Source of the DNA: Chinchilla lanigera
Taxonomy: Eukaryota; Chordata; Mammalia; Rodentia; Chinchillidae
Direction of reading: 5' to 3'
Assembly: GCF_000276665.1 (NCBI RefSeq)
Contig: NW_004955427.1
Span: forward strand, 3,768,561 to 3,832,560
Length of the DNA: 64,000 nucleotides
Shown piece after piece: positions 59,500 to 64,000 of the stretch (position 1 is its first letter; each line of letters begins with the position of its first letter). The notes beneath the pieces were generated by a model. The model ran no database searches, was not told the origin of the DNA, and worked only from the letters and a program-made list of their open reading frames with translations. The position numbers were made by a program, and so were the translations under genes.

Positions 59500-59655
59500 C
59501 ATGGACACGAGTCCTAATAGATTAGGCTACAGCCCTATTACCTCATTTAAACTTAATTACCTTTAAAAAAAACCTTATATATAAATACAATCACATTGAG
59601 GGTAGGGGCCTAACATGTACAGTTTTTGGTGGAGGATATAATTTAACCCTAGCCC
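59500..59655 (-). mobile_element. MLT1-like LTR fragment
   Basis: gtcctaatagattaggctac, then acctcatttaaacttaatta, then aaatacaatcacattgaggg, then ttttggtggaggatataatt is the antisense pattern of an MLT1-type LTR. Confidence 0.7.
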
Positions 59656-61079
59656 TTTTGTTTAGAGTATTTAATAACAAAGAAACTTTTTGCTGGGTTG
59701 GAATAAGGATGAACATTCACAAATTTGGATACAATGAATTATGAGACTTGAGAACACCTTTTCTTTTTAGAGGAAAGGCAGTACATGCTTTTATTCATGT
59801 AGGGGAAAAATTTGTCAAATGAGGTAGAACCATCGTTTTTAATTTTTAGTGCTCAGGAAATTAAATATTGTAAATATACTTTGGTATCTGGACAGAAAAA
59901 TACAGGTGCTGAATACACAAGGGAAGTGATTGAATGATACCCAGGATCATCCTAATCTTTCCAACCTCTATCTAGAGCTATTTTCCTAGACTCTTCTTGC
60001 AGGCTTCCTACTGAAATCTACCAATGAAAGAAATTTGTGTAATATTTGGAAGTGGGAGAGAAGGAGCCATTACTCTTTAGTGGTGACTATGGATAGATGT
60101 GTGGTATCAGTAGGGATGGGCTTGGGTTTTGCCTCAGTTCTGGGTCACTTCTGGGGAACCACTGATTTTAGAGCTATGGGCAGCTGAGATGCTTCACTAG
60201 GTCTGCTTGTGACCCTTGGGCTCTGACCTTCTTAAAACCAGCAGCATTTTTTTCCTGATATTTATTGTCCAACACTTCCAATTGTATTATAGGCCTGTAT
60301 TGTATGAATCAAATATTATTACTCATCCTGACTGGTTTATTGTTCTGATCAACCCTGACTGGTCATATTGGGAGCACAAACAGTTTTTTGTATGCATCTT
60401 GTACAGGCAGGAGTTCAAGGAGAGGTGTCCATGAGACTCCTCTCATGCCAAATTATTCTTATAAAAATGTGAAATTCATTAGTCATAAATGATTGACCTG
60501 CTGTTGGCCCACAGGACAGTGTTCTAGAGTTAATGACCAAGTAGAAGATCTTTTCTTATGGGGCAGGCGAGAGACCCAGGTTGGGAACAATTCTTGAGAT
60601 GATTTGTGGTGTCATTTTAAGACAAGTGGAGTTTATAAGAAGGCAGTGTTTTGGAAAGTACAGAGAAATGGTATTGAGGAAAACTTGCTATGCCCTGCTC
60701 TCTTGCTTATAGAAGTCTCAGGTGTCAAGGAATTTATCTTATGCATTATTTTCCTTGAAATCTGTCTGCAGGTGTTTGCAGGGAACCAAGGGACAAAGCA
60801 AGACAGTGAAGAGTGGTGTGCTCTGTACTGATCTGTCAGTGTCCTTGCAGCCCATCTCGGGGACTGCCCGCAAGACTCCAGGTGAGTGCAAGTGATGAGT
60901 GAGAAGTAGCCCAGGAGGAGCTAGTAACATCAGGGAGAGCGACATGGTGTTTACGTGCAGCTTATTCAAAGACTGCTCAGCAGGGAAGACGATATCAGAG
61001 AAAACTGATCTTCAAACACAGGGTTGGATACTTATTTGGGCATCCATGTAAAACCAAAGCTGCTTCTGAATTTCACTTT
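59656..61079. other. unassigned DNA, apparently single-copy
   Basis: No named repeat in about 1.4 kb. A possible 31-bp exon lies at 60851-60881 (separate entry). No open frame has domain support. Confidence 0.4.
60851..60881 (+). other. possible short exon between splice-site-like sequences
   Basis: The segment cccatctcggggactgcccg plus 11 more bases ending in CCAG is preceded by tcagtgtccttgcag (acceptor-like, with ctgat 13 bp further upstream as a possible branch point) and followed by gtgagtgca, a near-perfect donor. It is GC-rich against an AT-rich background. No reading frame or gene can be assigned, and chance is possible. Confidence 0.25.
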
Positions 61080-61094
61080 CACTTTTAAACATTT

Positions 61095-61198
61095 TGTTTT
61101 TTTTTTTTTTTTTGGTTTTTCTCTGGTACCGGGAACCGAACTCACAACCTTGCGCTTGCCAGGCAGGCGCTTTTGCCGCTGAGCTAAATCCCCAGCCC
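61095..61198 (-). mobile_element. ID-type SINE
   Basis: T run, ctggtaccgggaaccgaact, then gcgcttgccaggcaggcgct and gagctaaatccccagcc. The duplication CACTTTTAAACATTT (61080-61094) recurs with one extra A at 61199-61214. Confidence 0.95.
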
Positions 61199-61499
61199 CA
61201 CTTTTAAAACATTTCTACAATGCTCAAGCAGAGTTTCTTCATACTTCTGACCCTTCCTTATTGCCATTTCTCGGGATGTCAGTGTAGGCAGATGTAGTCT
61301 TTCTTTTCATGAAATTGCCTTGGACACCATGTCTGATTTCTTTTTCTTCTATTGAATCTAACAATAAGCTAGTTCAAATGAGAACCCAAGCTACAAAAAA
61401 AATGAGAATCTAAGATGAAAAAAGAAGATGAACTAAATAGGTCATTTATTATAATAAAGATCCTGAATACAAAAATTTTGAGTAAATATGTGCTAAATC

Positions 61500-62090
61500 A
61501 TAACTATGATGTATTTTTATTTTAAATGAACATATAGTATTTGTACTTATTTATTGGGTACATTATTCTAATTCAGTACACATGTGAGAGGTAATGACCA
61601 AATCAGGATAATTAACATTTCTTTGTTATTTCTGTGAGTTGGCGAGAGTTACTGTCTTCTCCAGTTATTTTGAAAACTACAATTGTTTTAGGCCATAAAT
61701 ACATCACCATGCTACCTAAATCAGAAATACTTCCTCCCTATGTTTTGGTATTCATTACCTATATTCACTACCTATCTTCCTGTGTCTCCCCACACCTATC
61801 CTTCCTATTCTCTACTAACCTCTGTGTACTGCTGGTCCATGATTAACATTTTAGCTTTCACAAAGGAGTGAGAATATGAAATTTTAGTCTTGTTGTGCCT
61901 GGCTTACTCCATTTGAAAAGTGTCCTCCAGATCTATTCCTTTGCTGCAAATGGCAGGATTTTGTCCCTCTCTTCCACTCATTAAAGTTACATTATGTGTA
62001 CTCTACATAATTTGTTCATTCTTCCATCAAAAGACATCTCTCTTGATTCCGTAGCCTGACTAGGAGAATAATGCTGTGATATTTTGCTAC
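61500..62090 (-). mobile_element. L1M 3'UTR and ORF2 end
   Basis: Antisense landmarks in order: attgggtacattattct, then ggtaatgaccaaatcaggat, then gagaatatgaaattttagtc, then gtgcctggcttactccattt, then tgtcctccagatctattcc, then gcaaatggcaggattttgtc. This is the typical end of an L1MA/MB-age LINE. Confidence 0.85.
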
Positions 62091-63735
62091 TTGCAGTAAT
62101 ATAAGCTGACTTCTTTAGTAACTGGCTTCTTGACAGGCCGCTTAGTCTTCCTTACAAGGATGCTTACTGGGTGAATTAGATGACGCACGGGCCAGTCCTG
62201 TGTGGCCCACTCACCTTTTCTTTGCTGGTCCCGAGATTCATCCAAAAGTTTGAAGTCAAACTTGCTTTTTTGTTGCTTAGATTCTGACTTAGTGGTTTCT
62301 AAGAGTTTTTTTTCCCTTTAACATCTCTTTACCAAGTAAAATGCCTTTCTGAGGCTCGAATGTTCAACCTGGAACAAAAGAAATATTCTTTCTTGTCTTT
62401 TCTAGCTGGCATGCCTCTGAAAAAAAAAAAACAAAAAACAAAAAACAAAAAAACCCTCTTTTTTTTAGTGGTTTTGTATGGTCAGCCCCGTTCATACTGT
62501 CCTGTTCTTTTGCACTCCTTTATTTCTTAGACTTTTTCTGTTTCCCTTCACTCTTGATACCAGTTACATAGCTGAGCACACTCCTCACTTATGTCTGCTG
62601 ACATAATCTGCAGAGTCCCAACAAAGACCCATTTAATGATGAAAATAAATGTAAAATTAAATTTGTGTTAGATTTTTTGTCATAAACCATAGGCAAATTA
62701 CATGGTAAAAATGTTCTCATTAAATTATGCAATGTTATAGATTCAGGGAACAAGAAGAGTGCAATTTAGTCTGATTATTGCATAGAGAAGATTGTGGTAT
62801 AATAAGACTGTTATGTAGATAAGATTAATGAGAAGTATTGCATGGAAAAGATTAATGAGTGTCCTGTTGGGTCAACACATTCTGATTTTGGTTCAGTGCA
62901 AACTCCCTAATATCATGTTTCTACTCTGGTAATATTTTTAGAGATAAACATAGAGTTGATAATTCCAGATCTCACATTTTATTCAATAATATCATTTATG
63001 TAATGTATTTTGTATTTTTCAAGCAACTTGCCTTTCTACAATTGAAAAAAATTAGGTAGCTTTTTAAAATTTCTCTTTGGAGAGGGAAGATTTTGCTACA
63101 ATACCCCTTCTTCTAGCAGTTGCTGCTAAGATTGTCCTAAGAAGCAAAACTACAGTTAAACTCTTTTTACTATATGTAGAAAAGTGCAGTTTTACCTTTA
63201 TTTTCTTGGAGATTTTATTTTCTTCCCTGTAAATTTTCTTAAAATGCTCTAAAAGGTTACTATTATAATGACTTAGAACAAAGATATGTTTTGAAAATGG
63301 CCCATTGTTATGTTACTCATTCAAGCAATTTTCAAATTTACTGATTTAAATTATATGAGAGATAGTTATTGGGACTAGATATTAGATTACCTTTGTTTTT
63401 CTGATATCTGAAGCAGCACCTGTACTAAAGGAATGGAATGTGTCCTGCAGTGTATTAGTAGCTTCGTATTAAGGTTGGTTAAACTTAGTGGTTTGGGCTT
63501 TTGGAAATAGGCAAAGTTTTAAAAGTCTCTGGACTACTCAGAGGCTATGCATGAAAGCCATATCTGGACATGTAAAGTGGAAAATTGAAACAATTTATGT
63601 ATCTTGATAATTCAAATAAATGTTCTAACATTTACCTCAATTACCTTGAATCTGCAAGAAAATGTGTTCTTATGTATGAATTAGTCTGAAAACTGCCTCA
63701 GTGTTTTATTCCAATTTACATGTCCAGACATAGCT
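62091..63735. other. unassigned DNA
   Basis: No gene or named repeat. An imperfect A-rich tract (aaaaaac units) lies at 62419-62455. Confidence 0.4.
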
Positions 63736-63739
63736 TTTG

Positions 63740-63905
63740 GGTAATAATAATAGTGATGGCTTCCATTATGTTACAGGCACTATTAGGCGATTTTCATATA
63801 TTATTTCTAACCTTCATATCAACTCCACAGCTAGGCGTTGTTATTCCCATCTTACCAATGAGGAAACCAAGATTGTAGAGGTTATAGGATTTATGAAGAG
63901 CTTGA
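63740..63905 (-). repeat. MIR SINE
   Basis: The plus strand reads ggcactattaggcgattttc, then aactccacagctaggcgttg, then ttattcccatcttaccaatg, then aggaaaccaagattgtagag, the reverse complement of the MIR core and flank. Confidence 0.75.
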
Positions 63906-64000
63906 AATAGTAATTTTCTTTGAAGAAAATTGGCTAGGTGATGAAAGAAAGCAATACATGTTGTTAAGTCTCAGAAAATGAATAAATGCTAGCAACATTA

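Overview
This window is mammalian genomic DNA and almost certainly rodent. It carries at least nine well-preserved tRNA-derived SINEs of the ID type, two 7SL-derived B1-like SINEs, a family of ERVL-MaLR LTRs, rodent-like LINE-1 copies, and older MIR, L2, L1M and hAT relics. Neither the ID sequence nor the quasi-dimeric B1 looks like the mouse or rat consensus. A non-murid rodent is therefore likely, but I cannot fix the lineage without a repeat library. I find no intact protein-coding gene, no rRNA, no functional tRNA, no CRISPR array and nothing bacterial. Most open frames are chance frames or pieces of transposons.

Layout. 1-0.82 kb holds the 3' end of L1 ORF1 and the start of ORF2 (+). 0.8-7.9 kb is mostly unassigned, with one ID SINE and a short MIR. 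7.9-10.55 kb is a decayed piggyBac transposase relic (+). Its first catalytic region is deleted, the second catalytic Asp is changed to Asn, the third is kept, and its C-terminal cysteine-rich tail is present three times in tandem. 13.1-17.16 kb is a near-complete MaLR element (-) flanked by the 5-bp duplication ATCAG. It is itself interrupted by a solo LTR, an unidentified block of about 1.3 kb and an ID SINE. 21.55-26.05 kb is LINE-1 copy A (-), with repeated 5' units, a solo LTR near ORF1, a tandem 3'UTR insert in ORF2, and no reverse transcriptase domain.

26-34.9 kb mixes old L1M, MIR, ID, B1 and hAT relics with unassigned sequence, including a CpG-rich patch near 29.86 kb. 35-49 kb is AT-rich unassigned DNA with MaLR solo LTRs, a B1, two IDs (one with a long AAG tail), an L2 and two other ERV LTRs. 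50.8-56.6 kb is LINE-1 copy B (-). It keeps the RT motif FADD, lacks its own 3' end, and contains two IDs, an internal tandem duplication and a 445-bp assembly gap. 56.6-59.7 kb holds an ID and ERV-L/MaLR/MLT1 pieces. 59.7-64 kb is unassigned DNA with an ID, an L1M and a MIR. At 60.85 kb a 31-bp segment sits between good-looking splice sites.

The elements form layers rather than a gene system. MIR, L2, L1M and hAT are oldest; piggyBac, L1 and MaLR are intermediate; ID SINEs with near-perfect target-site duplications are youngest and sit inside several of the others. The most noteworthy object is the piggyBac relic with its triplicated cysteine-rich tail.
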